From Aphrocallistes beatrix (Eukaryota > Porifera > Hexactinellida > Sceptrulophora > Aphrocallistidae): a stretch of 64,000 nucleotides of DNA. Positions 33,633 to 43,561 of this stretch are shown piece by piece (position 1 is the stretch's first letter; every line of letters begins with the position of its first letter). The notes under the pieces were generated by a model. That model saw only the letters and a program-made list of their open reading frames with translations. It made no database searches and was not told the origin of the DNA. The stretch lies in assembly GCA_963281255.1 (NCBI GenBank), contig OY725503.1, forward strand, positions 3,906,001 through 3,970,000, written 5' to 3'. The translations under genes were made by a program, and so were the position numbers.

Positions 33633-35972
33633 TTATTGGGGAGCCAGTGAGAAACTAGCTGGCACAGCTGATATTTGAAAATAATTTTTCTTGCCGCGAT
33701 TTACTTCTAGAGTTGGTGTAGTAATGCGAGCGAGTGTCACATCGTTGAAGTTACCGCATTTGAACTTAAAATGAGAGTAACTAGCTTTGTCGAGGTAGAT
33801 AGTTTTGTCTTCACAGTTTGCTATAACTGGCAGGTATCGCGTGCGAAAATGCCTGACTTTGTGCGGTATCAGTAGCACCGTGTCGCCTGTTTTGAACGAG
33901 TCAACGGTCACAAAACCGGATAGAGAAGGTTGGTCGTCGAGATCTGAGAGTGAAGAAGAGCTCATTCCGTCGCTGAGTGGGAAGGAGGGAGTAGGGGTGC
34001 GAGCAGGGGGAAAGGCCATTAAGAAGTTCTGGGGTGTGGCTAAAGAGACGACTAGGTCTCTTGAGTCGCGTAATAACTTGTGGATTTGTAAGGTGTATTC
34101 AGAGCGAATTGTGAGTAGAAGGTGTGAAAAGTTCATTATTATCGTTTGCAGCTGAAGGGAAGAGGTGTAGAGTGCCTGTAACATCAGAGAGAATTTGGTT
34201 GATCGCTGCGCTCGCTCGCTGCGAAGCTTATCAATGCTATTTTCTAACATATTCTTCTGTGTTTCCTTGACTTTCGTATCAGGATGGACAGAAAAGACAT
34301 TGATGCATGTTTCGATATCACTTAAACTGGCTAGTGGATCGTGCGATGCTTGAGACGAAGAAAGGTGTGAAATTAATTCGGCTGCTTTGTGCTGTTGAAA
34401 TGAAATATCTGCACTTAGTTTTGTTTGAATTTCAGAAAGAGATTGGCCAATCTCTTGCAGTCGATCTTGTGCTTGGAAATTTTCAGATAGCAACGCATCA
34501 AAGTTGATAGAATCAATTTCTAACGTTGTATTGATTGTATCAATCTTCGCATCTGCAGCTGCTTTCTCGACGGATAACTGCGAGTCAATCTCAATGAATT
34601 GTGAAATGAAATGCTTGCAGTAGCCTATTATAATGCCAACTGCATCTTCATGGTTTGCTTCATTTGTTTTCAGCATTCTAAGGGTGGAACTCAAATGCCT
34701 CGCAATGGTACCTTTATTCATAGAGTCAACATCGTTTTCTAGTTTCTTTAAAGAGGGCGGGGTGAATAGAGGAGAAATTCGGGCGGTTGTAAATATCGAC
34801 ATGTCACATACCACGATCATTTCCAGTTCGGGCAACGCGGTGTGGTATATAGAGAGCATGTTCTTGTTGCTATTGCTGATACTTATGATATCATCTTCAG
34901 AGAGAAACAGGACGAGTAAGTTTTCCTCATGCACGGAGAATTCTTCTGTTGCTTTTGCAACGAGGCCGTTCCATCCAGTTATTTGATCTTTCGCTACATT
35001 AGTAGCTTGTTCTGTGTGGAGAAAGAAAAGGGAAAGTTTTGGTGAAATAAAGTTTTCGGCATGTTCTACGAGAGTTTCGAGGTCAATTCTTTTCAATGGA
35101 TCAACTTCTAAAAGTTGTTTTATCAGAGTTTCAATTTTCTCGAGGAAATTTGATGAGAAATGATGACCAATTTTGCTCGGGAATTTGTAAATATAATTCA
35201 CCCTGTCATACTTTAATTCAAAAGCAAGGGCATCCTTCTTTTTGGAAATAAGTCCGTGGATTCTCTTCACATCTGCAGCAAACCCATATTCACCCACAAT
35301 CGCGAAATATAACAGAGCTCCGATACTCCATAGGTCGACTAAATCAGTGTAGGTCCTTCCTGGTTCAATGAGGCATTGCAAGGCCTCAGGGGCCATGAAC
35401 GCCGGACTGCCAGCGAGGGATTGCAGCGGAATCTCATGGTCCCAATAACGTGCGTAGCCAAAGTCTGCAAGTTTGATATCAAAAGCCTTCTTTTTAGGGT
35501 CTGTCCATTTTATGAGGACATTTTGTGGCTTTATATCTCGGTGTACGATGTCGTGTTGGTGTAAAAATGAAACGCCTTGAGCGACCTGAATTAAAAAACG
35601 TGTTATCATCTCCTCGCTGGGATCGTTAGCCTTACGGTAGACGGAGAAATCGTCATCGCATAGTTCCATCACGAGAATAATTTCTGAGCGCGTCTCTTCT
35701 ACTGCGAACAGTTTGACGATGAAAGGGCAAGTCTTTACATTTTGCAGAATGTCGATTTCTCTCCCGAGAATACGTTGACTTTTTTCGTTCTTAAGAATAC
35801 GGGATCGAGCGATACATTTGACAGCCACTGGATATTTTTCTCTCACGTGGTGTCCTTTATACACGTTAGCAAATGTACCAGAACCGATCCGGTCACTGGG
35901 ATTTTCAGTCCATTTGAAATCTCCTGAATAAGGTGAAATACCACCTGATACAAGGTTGGATATAGTTGTCAT
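33633..35972 (-). CDS. ULK/TBK1-like Ser/Thr kinase fused to an ATG11/FIP200 claw domain
   Basis: Single exon, 779 residues, ATG at 35972. Residues about 20-310 form a complete protein kinase: Gly loop IGSGTFANVYKG, VAIK-type Lys52, HRD 144-146, DFG 170-172, APE 194-196, with LADFGYARYWDHE and LAGSPAFMAPEAL resembling ULK1. FIVKLFAVEE, and a possible ubiquitin-like stretch at 312-395 directly after the kinase, recall TBK1/IKK-epsilon. Residues about 400-640 are helical and coiled-coil-like, followed by a Ser/Pro-rich linker (655-685). Residues 688-772 match the C-terminal claw of ATG11/FIP200 (RB1CC1): FKTGDTVLLIP, an IYLD core strand, LARIT and YFQISAVPA. In animals the initiating kinase and the FIP200 scaffold are separate proteins. 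The kinase and claw calls are strong; the middle assignment and the autophagy role are inference. Confidence 0.85.
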   Translation of the reverse strand: MTTISNLVSGGISPYSGDFKWTENPSDRIGSGTFANVYKGHHVREKYPVAVKCIARSRILKNEKSQRILGREIDILQNVKTCPFIVKLFAVEETRSEIILVMELCDDDFSVYRKANDPSEEMITRFLIQVAQGVSFLHQHDIVHRDIKPQNVLIKWTDPKKKAFDIKLADFGYARYWDHEIPLQSLAGSPAFMAPEALQCLIEPGRTYTDLVDLWSIGALLYFAIVGEYGFAADVKRIHGLISKKKDALAFELKYDRVNYIYKFPSKIGHHFSSNFLEKIETLIKQLLEVDPLKRIDLETLVEHAENFISPKLSLFFLHTEQATNVAKDQITGWNGLVAKATEEFSVHEENLLVLFLSEDDIISISNSNKNMLSIYHTALPELEMIVVCDMSIFTTARISPLFTPPSLKKLENDVDSMNKGTIARHLSSTLRMLKTNEANHEDAVGIIIGYCKHFISQFIEIDSQLSVEKAAADAKIDTINTTLEIDSINFDALLSENFQAQDRLQEIGQSLSEIQTKLSADISFQQHKAAELISHLSSSQASHDPLASLSDIETCINVFSVHPDTKVKETQKNMLENSIDKLRSERAQRSTKFSLMLQALYTSSLQLQTIIMNFSHLLLTIRSEYTLQIHKLLRDSRDLVVSLATPQNFLMAFPPARTPTPSFPLSDGMSSSSLSDLDDQPSLSGFVTVDSFKTGDTVLLIPHKVRHFRTRYLPVIANCEDKTIYLDKASYSHFKFKCGNFNDVTLARITTPTLEVNRGKKNYFQISAVPASFSLAPQ

Positions 35973-36886
35973 TGTATTTTTGTAATAATTTAAAATTTAT
36001 ACTTGGTATATATCCTTTTATACTTTGTTAGTGAAAATTTGGATCAGAATTTTCCATTGTGCATTGGTATTTTTGAAACGTAATTGATGACCCTCGTAGC
36101 AAGAAATATGATCAATTTTGATGTAAGCTTATTTTTGATTATTACAACTCACCGAACTAGCAAATCATCTCTTTAGAGCAATGCAATCATTTCTACCGCA
36201 ATTGCATTTTTAATGACTGTGTTAATTCTAAATTTGGAGAAGAAATTTTGTTTAGGTAGGTTCAGAAAATGATAACGTTGTAGAATATAATTAATGAATC
36301 TCGTAGAAAGATATGAATCACTTCCTTCAATTCGACCAAAATCGCTAATCGTTCGCATAATTGCTGTTTTCCAACTTTCAACAATGGGCAACATCACAAC
36401 TCACTTGACTCTTTGGCTGCAAAGTCGCAGCAATATTGCTGAGGTCGAGTTGAATTGATAAGATTCAAAAGTTAAAAGATAGGAAATCCTATCGCCTTCA
36501 CATTAACTTAAAGTTTAATTAATGTAATCCAATTAGATGCTGCGATCTGTGAAAATGAATAATGTCTAGTTGGTTATCGTATTAGTACATATGGAAAACG
36601 AAATCGAATCAGGGAAACTGAATAGGAAAACTTAATATTAATGTGGTTATGAGCCACGCAAAATCTATTGTGTGGTATATATGCACCAAAATGCAAAGTG
36701 CATGATTGAATGTCTGTGGCGAGTATATTGTAATTCTATGCTCGCCTAATTCAGAAGCTATTGAACTTTCACTAGAACATTTACTAGTCACATCCATAGG
36801 GATTGCAGTGGGTTTAGGGTCAGCTGAACATTTGTTCAGATACAGTATTAATAAGCCTATTCCGAATAATAGATATTGTAAGGAAA
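35973..36886. promoter_or_regulatory. Shared divergent promoter region, kinase-claw gene and septin
   Basis: About 0.9 kb between the start codons of two genes that diverge. No motif was recognised. It also contains a short minus-strand ORF (36173-36394), listed separately as doubtful. Confidence 0.5.
36173..36394 (-). CDS. Possible small protein, unrecognised
   Basis: A 73-residue ATG ORF with a basic, aromatic-rich composition (YLSTRFINYILQRYHFLN). No family was recognised and no signal peptide or membrane segment is clear. It lies in the divergent promoter region between the kinase and the septin. It may be a real small gene or chance in AT-rich DNA. Confidence 0.25.
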   Translation of the reverse strand: MLPIVESWKTAIMRTISDFGRIEGSDSYLSTRFINYILQRYHFLNLPKQNFFSKFRINTVIKNAIAVEMIALL

Positions 36887-38128
36887 ATGTCGCATACTTC
36901 GTATCGTGTGCTCTCAAGCCACTCTGAGAAATTGGCACCAAGTGGTACGATTGGTTTGGACAGGCTACCACAACAGGTTGTTAATAAGGCAGTACGTCTG
37001 GGATTTGACTTTAACATACTGTGTATCGGTGAGACGGGAATTGGCAAGAGTACTTTGATTGATACTTTGTTCAAGACGGAATTCAACTCTTCTCCTGTTA
37101 CCCATAACCAGACAGAAGTTAGCTTACACGAGAATACATATCGATTGAAGGAAGGTAATGTCCAGTTACGTTTGACAGTTGTAGATACCGTAGGATTTGG
37201 TGATCAAATTAACAAGGAGAGTTCGTACAAACCGATAGTGAAATACGTCGATAAACAGTTTGAGAGGTACGTGCTAGAAGAGCTCAAACCTAACCGAAAT
37301 AATTTGGACTATCACGACACTCGCATTCATGCCTGTCTCTACTTCATTTCTCCCACCGGCCATTCCCTGAAAGTTCTCGATTTGTATACAATGAAGGCTT
37401 TGGATGAAAAGGTAAATCTCATACCAATCATCGCTAAAGCAGATACCATGAGCCAACAAGATTTGGTAAGTTTTAAGGCTAGCATCCTTGAGGAGATTAA
37501 GAGTAACGGAATAAGTACTTACAACCCTAACGAGAATGGAATCGGAGGTGCCACACATCATGGCGGTATTCCCTATGCCGTAATCGGTAGTAGAGAAATG
37601 GTGGTAGCTAAAAACACAAAAGTACGCGGGCGTAAATATCCATGGGGTGTAGTGGAAGTGGAAAACGAGAAACATTGCGATTTCGTGCGTCTCAGGGACA
37701 TGTTGATTCGAACGAGTATGGAAGATTTGAGAGAGAAAACACACTCAATACACTATGAGCAATATCGCACAGTGTATTTGGAGAAAATGCCAGGGTATGA
37801 GCCTTATGTCAAAGGAAAAGATACGAAGCAAATGTTGCTGCAAACTCGAGAACAGGAAGTAGCTAGAGAGAGGGAACTCGATAGAAGAGTGGCTGAGAGA
37901 CTTGAGGCAAAAGAAAAAGAATGGAAAAGAATTGAAGACAAAATGAGAGCCGAGTTGGAATTAGAACGGAAAAAATACGCTGAAGAATTAGAAAAAATTG
38001 AAAATTCACGCAATGAGCTCAATAAAGAAGTCGTGGAATTTAAAGATCTCAAGTCGCAAATGGAGCAAAGTAGAACGGATACGTTACAAAAAATGAAAGG
38101 GAAAAAGAGCTCAAGTAAGATCGTTTAG
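36887..38128 (+). CDS. Septin, SEPT6/8/10/11 group
   Basis: A GTP-binding filament protein of the cell cortex and cytokinesis ring. Intronless, 413 residues. The septin order is complete: polybasic-like N-terminus, P-loop [12 protein letters not shown] (residues about 47-58), G3 DTVGFGD, AKAD (G4), the septin unique element near [20 protein letters not shown], and a long C-terminal coiled coil (about 320-400). [21 protein letters not shown] and [12 protein letters not shown] match the SEPT6 group best. Members of that group usually lack the switch-I catalytic Thr. Length is normal (human SEPT6 is about 430). Confidence 0.95.
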   Translation: MSHTSYRVLSSHSEKLAPSGTIGLDRLPQQVVNKAVRLGFDFNILCIGETGIGKSTLIDTLFKTEFNSSPVTHNQTEVSLHENTYRLKEGNVQLRLTVVDTVGFGDQINKESSYKPIVKYVDKQFERYVLEELKPNRNNLDYHDTRIHACLYFISPTGHSLKVLDLYTMKALDEKVNLIPIIAKADTMSQQDLVSFKASILEEIKSNGISTYNPNENGIGGATHHGGIPYAVIGSREMVVAKNTKVRGRKYPWGVVEVENEKHCDFVRLRDMLIRTSMEDLREKTHSIHYEQYRTVYLEKMPGYEPYVKGKDTKQMLLQTREQEVARERELDRRVAERLEAKEKEWKRIEDKMRAELELERKKYAEELEKIENSRNELNKEVVEFKDLKSQMEQSRTDTLQKMKGKKSSSKIV

Positions 38129-38910
38129 TTGCTGTTAGTTGAGGTTCAATCTAATCCTTATCCAGCCAGGTGTATTTATCTTTAAACCCTGGAGTTGTTC
38201 ATATTATTTCTAGAATTGCTAAACTATGACGGATAATAAATATCTTGTCGTGTTTGATAAATGTGTTATACTACGCTAGGTGTAATTTGTGTCTAATTAA
38301 ATCAATAGAAATAATATTAGGAAAGTATAACATGTTATCTTCCCAGAAATTATCTACATTTTTCGCAGAGAAATACCACTAAAATTTCACGATGAGAGAC
38401 ATTCCAAATTGAAATACAATCGAACATTTTTACTTCGTAAAATGCTACTGCATTATTTCGTACTACGATAATTTTCTCTAAAAAAGTAATTGAAATTTCT
38501 TTCGAATCTGTTATCGGAGATAAGTACGTAATATCCGAGTTTAAGCCTTAAAAGCCGAGTACGTACTACTTAACGAGCTCTTATCAGAGCTTTGAGTTAC
38601 ATTTCAGAATATAACATAGATTTGTGATTATTAGGAAATCATTATAATATCTATACACCCCAAAATTTGGTAAGCGGAACTTTCGTCCCTGGAATTTTCG
38701 TCCCCGGAATTTTAGTCTCATTAGAGACTAAAATAAACGGGCACTAATATGTAAGGAACGGAAAGTGAGGCTTTTGGAGTGGAGTATGTTTGAAAAAAAG
38801 GGTGAAATGGGGCATTTTGATTGAGAAATCAATAGGTGCGAAAGTGGCATTTCAGGGGACGAAATTTCCGCCATTCCCAAAATTTATACCCAGGTATACT
38901 AGCCTTTACA
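38129..38910. other. Intergenic region, septin 3' flank and RANBP9/10 promoter side
   Basis: About 780 bp. The first 500 bp are AT-rich without recognised features. The last 240 bp form the inverted-repeat element listed separately, which abuts the RANBP9/10 start. Confidence 0.6.
38652..38896. mobile_element. MITE-like inverted-repeat element at RANBP9/10 promoter
   Basis: The left end, CACCCCAAAATTTGGTAAGCGG then AACTTTCGTCCC, is matched by the complement of GGGGACGAAATTTCCGCC and ATTCCCAAAATTTATACCC at the right. The arms are about 35 bp and imperfect. TAT flanks both sides. The interior has repeated GGAATTTTCGTCCC copies and no coding capacity. It ends about 15 bp before the RANBP9/10 ATG at 38911, so it may supply promoter or 5' untranslated sequence. 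Confidence 0.7.
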
Positions 38911-40287
38911 ATGGACGCTCTCTCCTACACACAAACTGCCACTAACACTCCTCGTATCCACGAAAACCTACCCAGCATGTGGAGCAGCAAGGACAACTAC
39001 GCTTCCTTAGCTCTCACACATAGCAACCTCTGGGTCACATTCCGTGGACACGGCAAGTCACAAGGGAAAGACGCTGCCTCTGTTCGCTCCAATAACCCTA
39101 TCCCCAAATCATGCGGCATTTACTACTACGAAATTAGCATTATCTCTAAAGGGAGGGATGGTTACATCGGCATTGGTCTATCCTCACGCAAATGTGCATC
39201 GAACCGTCTACCCGGCTGGGATAAGAATTCCTACGGTTACCATGGTGATGATGGTTTCATTTTCACCGCCACTTCAACAGGGAAACCTTACGGTCCAATT
39301 TTCACAACCGGTGACGTCATTGGCTGTGGTCTAAACACGATAACGAACACTTGTTTCTATACGAAAAATGGCATCTACTTAGGTATCGCCTTCCATAGCG
39401 TCCCTCCCAATTATTACCCCACAGTTGGACTGCAGACGTCAGGAGAAACGATCGCTGCCAACTTTGGCCAGGAGGACTTCGTATTTGACATTGAAGGGTT
39501 TACGAGTTCGTTTCGTCAAAAAATATTAGACTCGATTGTTGAACGTCAATTGCCCTCGAAACAGGTTTCTAATTCTCCTTACTTTATGCACCAGCTCGTA
39601 TTGTCTTATCTCGTACATAATGGCCACTGTAAGAGTGCGAAAGAATTCGCTAGCGCCACTCGACAGGAAATACCTGAGTCTGAAGAATCTATGGTGAAGA
39701 GGCAGCAGATTCATAATTACATTCTAACTGGGAAGTTATCTGAGGCAATGAAGATGTGTAATCAACTGTACCCAGCTCTTTTCGAGAGTAATATTGTGCT
39801 GAAATTCCGCATCAAATGTCAACACTTTTTAGAGGTTTTATCGGGGAATGATAGTTTCGAAGAGGTAGAAATGAATGGAACAGGCGATATATCTTGCTTC
39901 GACTCCGCTTCTAACTTTCCTACCCTCCCTACCTATAAGGAGTTAGCCAGCTTAGTTCTATACGGCAGGAATGAGTTGATTCCACTCGTGACAATGCTCA
40001 TAGACAGTAAACTGATGACAGAAGAACTGACGTCATACTACCACGACATATTCTCAATACTGGTCTATCCGGACCCAGTCGCATCCCCGCTCAACTACTT
40101 ACTAGACAAATCCCAGCGCGTATCACTAGGCAATTGCCTCAACAGTGCAATCCTTACATACTTAAATTCCCCATCAAAACCGCCCCTATACAAATTGTTG
40201 CAGTACTCGAACCAGGTCTGGCATTACATGGACGAGAAAGAGGTCAGTTCCACTGCACTCGTCAGTCTTGAACACTTCTGTAAATAA
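38911..40287 (+). CDS. RANBP9: RanBP9/RanBP10-type SPRY-LisH-CTLH-CRA protein
   Basis: Scaffold subunit of the CTLH (GID-type) E3 ubiquitin ligase. Intronless, 458 residues. A SPRY domain (residues about 35-200) has GIYYYEISIISKGRDGYIGIGLS and NRLPGWDKNSYGYHGDDG. LisH follows (LVLSYLVHNGHCKSAKEFA), then CTLH (QIHNYILTGKLSEAMKMCNQ) and the C-terminal CRA domain. Domain order and length fit the family core; the long N-terminal Pro/Gln region of vertebrate RANBP9 is absent. The frame is open 25 codons upstream, but that part lies within the MITE-like element, so the ATG at 38911 is preferred. Choice between paralogues 9 and 10 is not possible. Confidence 0.94.
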   Translation: MDALSYTQTATNTPRIHENLPSMWSSKDNYASLALTHSNLWVTFRGHGKSQGKDAASVRSNNPIPKSCGIYYYEISIISKGRDGYIGIGLSSRKCASNRLPGWDKNSYGYHGDDGFIFTATSTGKPYGPIFTTGDVIGCGLNTITNTCFYTKNGIYLGIAFHSVPPNYYPTVGLQTSGETIAANFGQEDFVFDIEGFTSSFRQKILDSIVERQLPSKQVSNSPYFMHQLVLSYLVHNGHCKSAKEFASATRQEIPESEESMVKRQQIHNYILTGKLSEAMKMCNQLYPALFESNIVLKFRIKCQHFLEVLSGNDSFEEVEMNGTGDISCFDSASNFPTLPTYKELASLVLYGRNELIPLVTMLIDSKLMTEELTSYYHDIFSILVYPDPVASPLNYLLDKSQRVSLGNCLNSAILTYLNSPSKPPLYKLLQYSNQVWHYMDEKEVSSTALVSLEHFCK

Positions 40288-40785
40288 GGAGAGATTGTCT
40301 ACAGCACACTATGACTAGCTCTAGTGATGTGTGTATAGTTACGGACATATTCTAGACCAGTTACTACGTACATGCAAATGCTTCAGCTATTACAATTATT
40401 GTTTTAATGAAGTTCTATTATTTAAATTAAAGTTCATTTTTCTGCACCCACAACTTTGTAATCGAGTACCTCCTAGATATAGGGGAATAGGGTATGTTGA
40501 TTTTTCTAGTCTAGTCCTTCTCAAGTTGCATTTGGCCTTCCTGCAATTATTTGGGATATATATATTTTCAGATAAATGACAAACATTTAAGAATTTATTT
40601 CTTCTCTATCATCTACATATATTACGTACTGATTCTAAATTGTTGTTTCGTGAAAAAAGTACATATTTTAAGGATCAAAACAAAATGAATTTCCTAACCC
40701 AGTATTTATGATTAGCTCTTCTCTTAAAATATAAATATTAGATTGTTTCTGATTCTTAAATTCATTCTAAGAATCCAATTTCAAG
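40288..40785. other. RANBP9/10 3' flank and eL41 copy 1 promoter
   Basis: About 500 bp of AT-rich DNA. The last 140 bp belong to the first unit of the tandem eL41 duplication. Confidence 0.6.
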
Positions 40786-40863
40786 ATGAGAGACAAATGG
40801 AAAAAGAAACGTATGCGAAGACTGAAGCGCAAGAGAAGACGTATGCGAAAGAGAAGCAATTAG
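40786..40863 (+). CDS. RPL41: Large ribosomal subunit protein eL41, copy 1
   Basis: A 25-codon ORF, MRDKWKKKRMRRLKRKRRRM then RKRSN. It matches the 25-residue, almost wholly basic eL41 protein that bridges the ribosomal subunits. It is far shorter than usual ORF cut-offs. The ATG follows TTTCAAG, which could be a 3' splice site from an untranslated exon. An identical protein is encoded 505 bp downstream. Confidence 0.95.
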   Translation: MRDKWKKKRMRRLKRKRRRMRKRSN

Positions 40864-41290
40864 ATTCAGACTGTGCTGTTAGAGGATTAGAGTAAGTAGA
40901 GATAGAGTATCCCCTTCTTTGTAGAGATTTCATAATCCTTGTTATAATGTGATTGATTAAAATACGTACTTTAAAAATCTAAAAATGTATTAACTTAGTA
41001 GGGAGCATGTACGGAAGGGATATTATATAAAAGAGATTTTACTATCTTGAAAATCGAATCTAGTGAGTCAGATATGCAGTACCACTGAAGATGTTCTATA
41101 TATTTTAGGGATATTTGAGGTCAATAAGTAATAATATTAAGGATTATTAATATTGTTTCGTGAAAAAAAATATTTTAAAGGTCAATACAAAATGAACTTC
41201 CTAACCCAGTATTTATGATTAGCTCTTCTCTTAAAATATAAATATTAGATTGTTTCTGATTCTTAATTCGTTCCAAGAAACCATTTCAAG

Positions 41291-41368
41291 ATGAGAGACA
41301 AATGGAAAAAGAAACGTATGCGAAGACTGAAGCGCAAGAGAAGACGCATGCGAAAGAGAAGCAATTAG
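41291..41368 (+). CDS. RPL41: Large ribosomal subunit protein eL41, copy 2
   Basis: This copy encodes the same 25 residues as copy 1 (40786-40863), with a synonymous change (CGT to CGC before the third ATG codon). The surrounding 5' and 3' sequence is also duplicated, so each copy probably has its own promoter and poly(A) region. Both look functional. Confidence 0.94.
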   Translation: MRDKWKKKRMRRLKRKRRRMRKRSN

Positions 41369-41708
41369 ATTACAGACTGTGCTGTTAGAAGAGGAATTAG
41401 AGTAGAGATAGAGTACCCCTTCTTTGTAGAGATTTCATAGTCCTTGTTCATGTGATTGATTAAAATACGTACTTTAAATGTCTAAAAATGTACTAACTTG
41501 ATAGTAGGGAGCAAGTACGGAAGGGATAAGAGAGATATTCAATCTTGAAAATTGAATCTAGTGGGTCAGATATGTAGTACCTCTTAAGATATTCTATTAC
41601 GATAAGATAGAAATATTTGAGGTCAATAAGCAATAATTTTAAGGGTTATTAAGTATTGTTGTGAACTATTTAGTTAATTTATTTCCACCAAATCGATTGG
41701 TTGATTGA

Positions 41709-42926
41709 ATGGCAGAACGAGATGGAAGAGATGTGTTTCTGATAGAATTGATGCGTTGTAAAGAAGAGATAGTGCTTAGATTGGAGGAGATAGAAAGGAG
41801 AGTGAGTGAGAGGAAACAGATTCTGTTAGCAGAGATTGCTTGGATACAGAAAAGGTATGAGAAATCATTGGAGGCTAGAAGAGCTGTTATAAAGTTAGAA
41901 AAGAGTAGAGAAAGAATCCTGAAGAATATCGGAGAAGTGAATGATCTTTTATTTGAGAATAACCCCGAACAAGGAATACTGAAATCAATTGATGATTCCA
42001 TCTCTAAATGGCAACTGTCCTTAGAAGTATTTGAGAATGTGTGTCTCACTTTTAACGGAGAAACTGAGCTGTTGAGTTGTATTAGGAAATTAGGACAGAT
42101 CCAATTTGAAGGAGAAGATTATCAAACCAGAACCGAACCTCTCTTTCTCCTACGTCCTCAGGAAATGGAATTTGAATCGCTATTTGGAGTGTCTACAGAT
42201 ACACATGGAAATATATACTCAGCTGACAATCCCAATGGTAGAATAGTTGTATTTTTTCCTGGTGGTACCGCAGTTTATGATTATATTGAAGATCAACATT
42301 TAAAGGGTCCTTATGATCTTTGTGTCTGGGGTGAAGACATGTTTGTCACTGATATCATTTACCATAGTCTAGTCAAATTCAATTGTGATGGAACATTCCT
42401 GAAAACAGTTGGCATGGAAGGAAATGAAGACACTGAATTCAAAAAACCTTTTGGATTGGACATTGACTCAGATAATTTAATTTACGTATGCGACCGCGAC
42501 AACCACAGAATATCAGTTTATGATACAAATCTGCGATGGAAGAGAATTATTAAGCAAAATGGCATAACTTATCCACGAAATATCAAGATCAGAGATAACT
42601 TGTTCATTCTCTATGCAGGTAATAACTTCTGCGTATTATCCAAATCAGGTGAACTTATCTACAAAATCCCTAGCATTGCTCATGATGTCACAGAAGCTTT
42701 CTGGTTCTGTCTCGATAAAACTGGAAATATTCTAATCAGTGATTACCGAGAAGGTGAAATAAAGGTATTCACCCCTACCGGAATGTTGAATCACACTCTA
42801 GGTTCTGCTGATCCAGAAGATGGGATGCGGCGTTACTGTCAGAATTCCCAGGGCATCACCATTACTCAAGACGGGGAGATTATTAGTGTATGCGGGACCC
42901 CAAACACGTCTTTATACATTTTCTAA
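41709..42926 (+). CDS. Coiled-coil plus NHL-repeat beta-propeller protein
   Basis: Intronless, 405 residues. Residues about 1-130 are a charged helix with coiled-coil character (EEIVLRLEEIERRVSERKQ). From about 150 there are roughly six NHL-type blades, such as FGVSTDTHGNIYSADNPNGR, KPFGLDIDSDNLIYVCDRDN and LDKTGNILISDYREGEIKVF. The layout is that of TRIM-NHL proteins without RING or B-box. NHL propellers bind RNA or protein; the target here is unknown. Start ATG at 41709. Confidence 0.8.
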   Translation: MAERDGRDVFLIELMRCKEEIVLRLEEIERRVSERKQILLAEIAWIQKRYEKSLEARRAVIKLEKSRERILKNIGEVNDLLFENNPEQGILKSIDDSISKWQLSLEVFENVCLTFNGETELLSCIRKLGQIQFEGEDYQTRTEPLFLLRPQEMEFESLFGVSTDTHGNIYSADNPNGRIVVFFPGGTAVYDYIEDQHLKGPYDLCVWGEDMFVTDIIYHSLVKFNCDGTFLKTVGMEGNEDTEFKKPFGLDIDSDNLIYVCDRDNHRISVYDTNLRWKRIIKQNGITYPRNIKIRDNLFILYAGNNFCVLSKSGELIYKIPSIAHDVTEAFWFCLDKTGNILISDYREGEIKVFTPTGMLNHTLGSADPEDGMRRYCQNSQGITITQDGEIISVCGTPNTSLYIF

Positions 42927-43561
42927 ACTATTTTCTACTTTCATTACTTTTATTCAATATGTCTAATGCTAGCATTTATCATTATTATTTATTATTTTCT
43001 TTATTTCGGTGTTCAATCAAATGAATTCTCTACCGAATGTCATATATCTCAGCCTGTAACGCAGTGTCATTGTATGTTTAATGACTGACAATAATTCAGA
43101 AATGATAATATATTATAAGCATTGTAACATAATCAGTAGTTTTCTGAGATTGTAGTACACATCCAAAACTAACAATAATCATACAATCGTATAAAACTAG
43201 TGTAATAGGCTGAGACTGGGATCCACAGCTAGTATTTGCTCTCCTTCACTTTACTAAAAGAAAATGTATTAATCGATTATTATAATATATACTTGTATAT
43301 AAAATCAATACCTTACATGCATCAAAAAAGTCCCTTGCTCACCCAACCAATTCCAATTTTCACCCCTTCATATGAAACACCAAAAAACAAAGTTCAAATA
43401 ATCACAAGACGAAAGAACTTAACTATGAAGTCCTAACATGTCCCACTCAACTCAGTAATACAATACCGTCCTATGGCCATGTGATTAAATATGCTCCATT
43501 TAAATTGCTTAGAAATCACGAATCCATCCAATTTGACTTGCTTGATCAACTAGGTAACAGA
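42927..43561. other. Intergenic region before SCPx
   Basis: About 630 bp of AT-rich DNA with no recognised gene. The SCPx frame is open upstream of 43562 to 43481, and an acceptor-like ACTAG precedes the chosen ATG, so an untranslated 5' exon may lie here. Confidence 0.5.

Larger units (their letters stand above)
40645..41665. repeat. Tandem duplication of the eL41 locus (about 505-bp unit)
   Basis: Two head-to-tail units, about 40645-41150 and 41151-41665. They share the upstream block TTCGTGAAAAAA...CCTAACCCAGTATTTATGAT, the eL41 ORF, and the downstream blocks TACCCCTTCTTTGTAGAGAT and TTTGAGGTCAATAAG. They differ by scattered substitutions and small indels outside the ORF, while the protein is identical. 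Confidence 0.9.

Noticed and set aside
33633..35972. Calling the protein simply TBK1 or ULK1
   Set aside because: The activation loop and the flanking domains point to different families, and the C-terminal claw belongs to neither, so a single family name would mislead.
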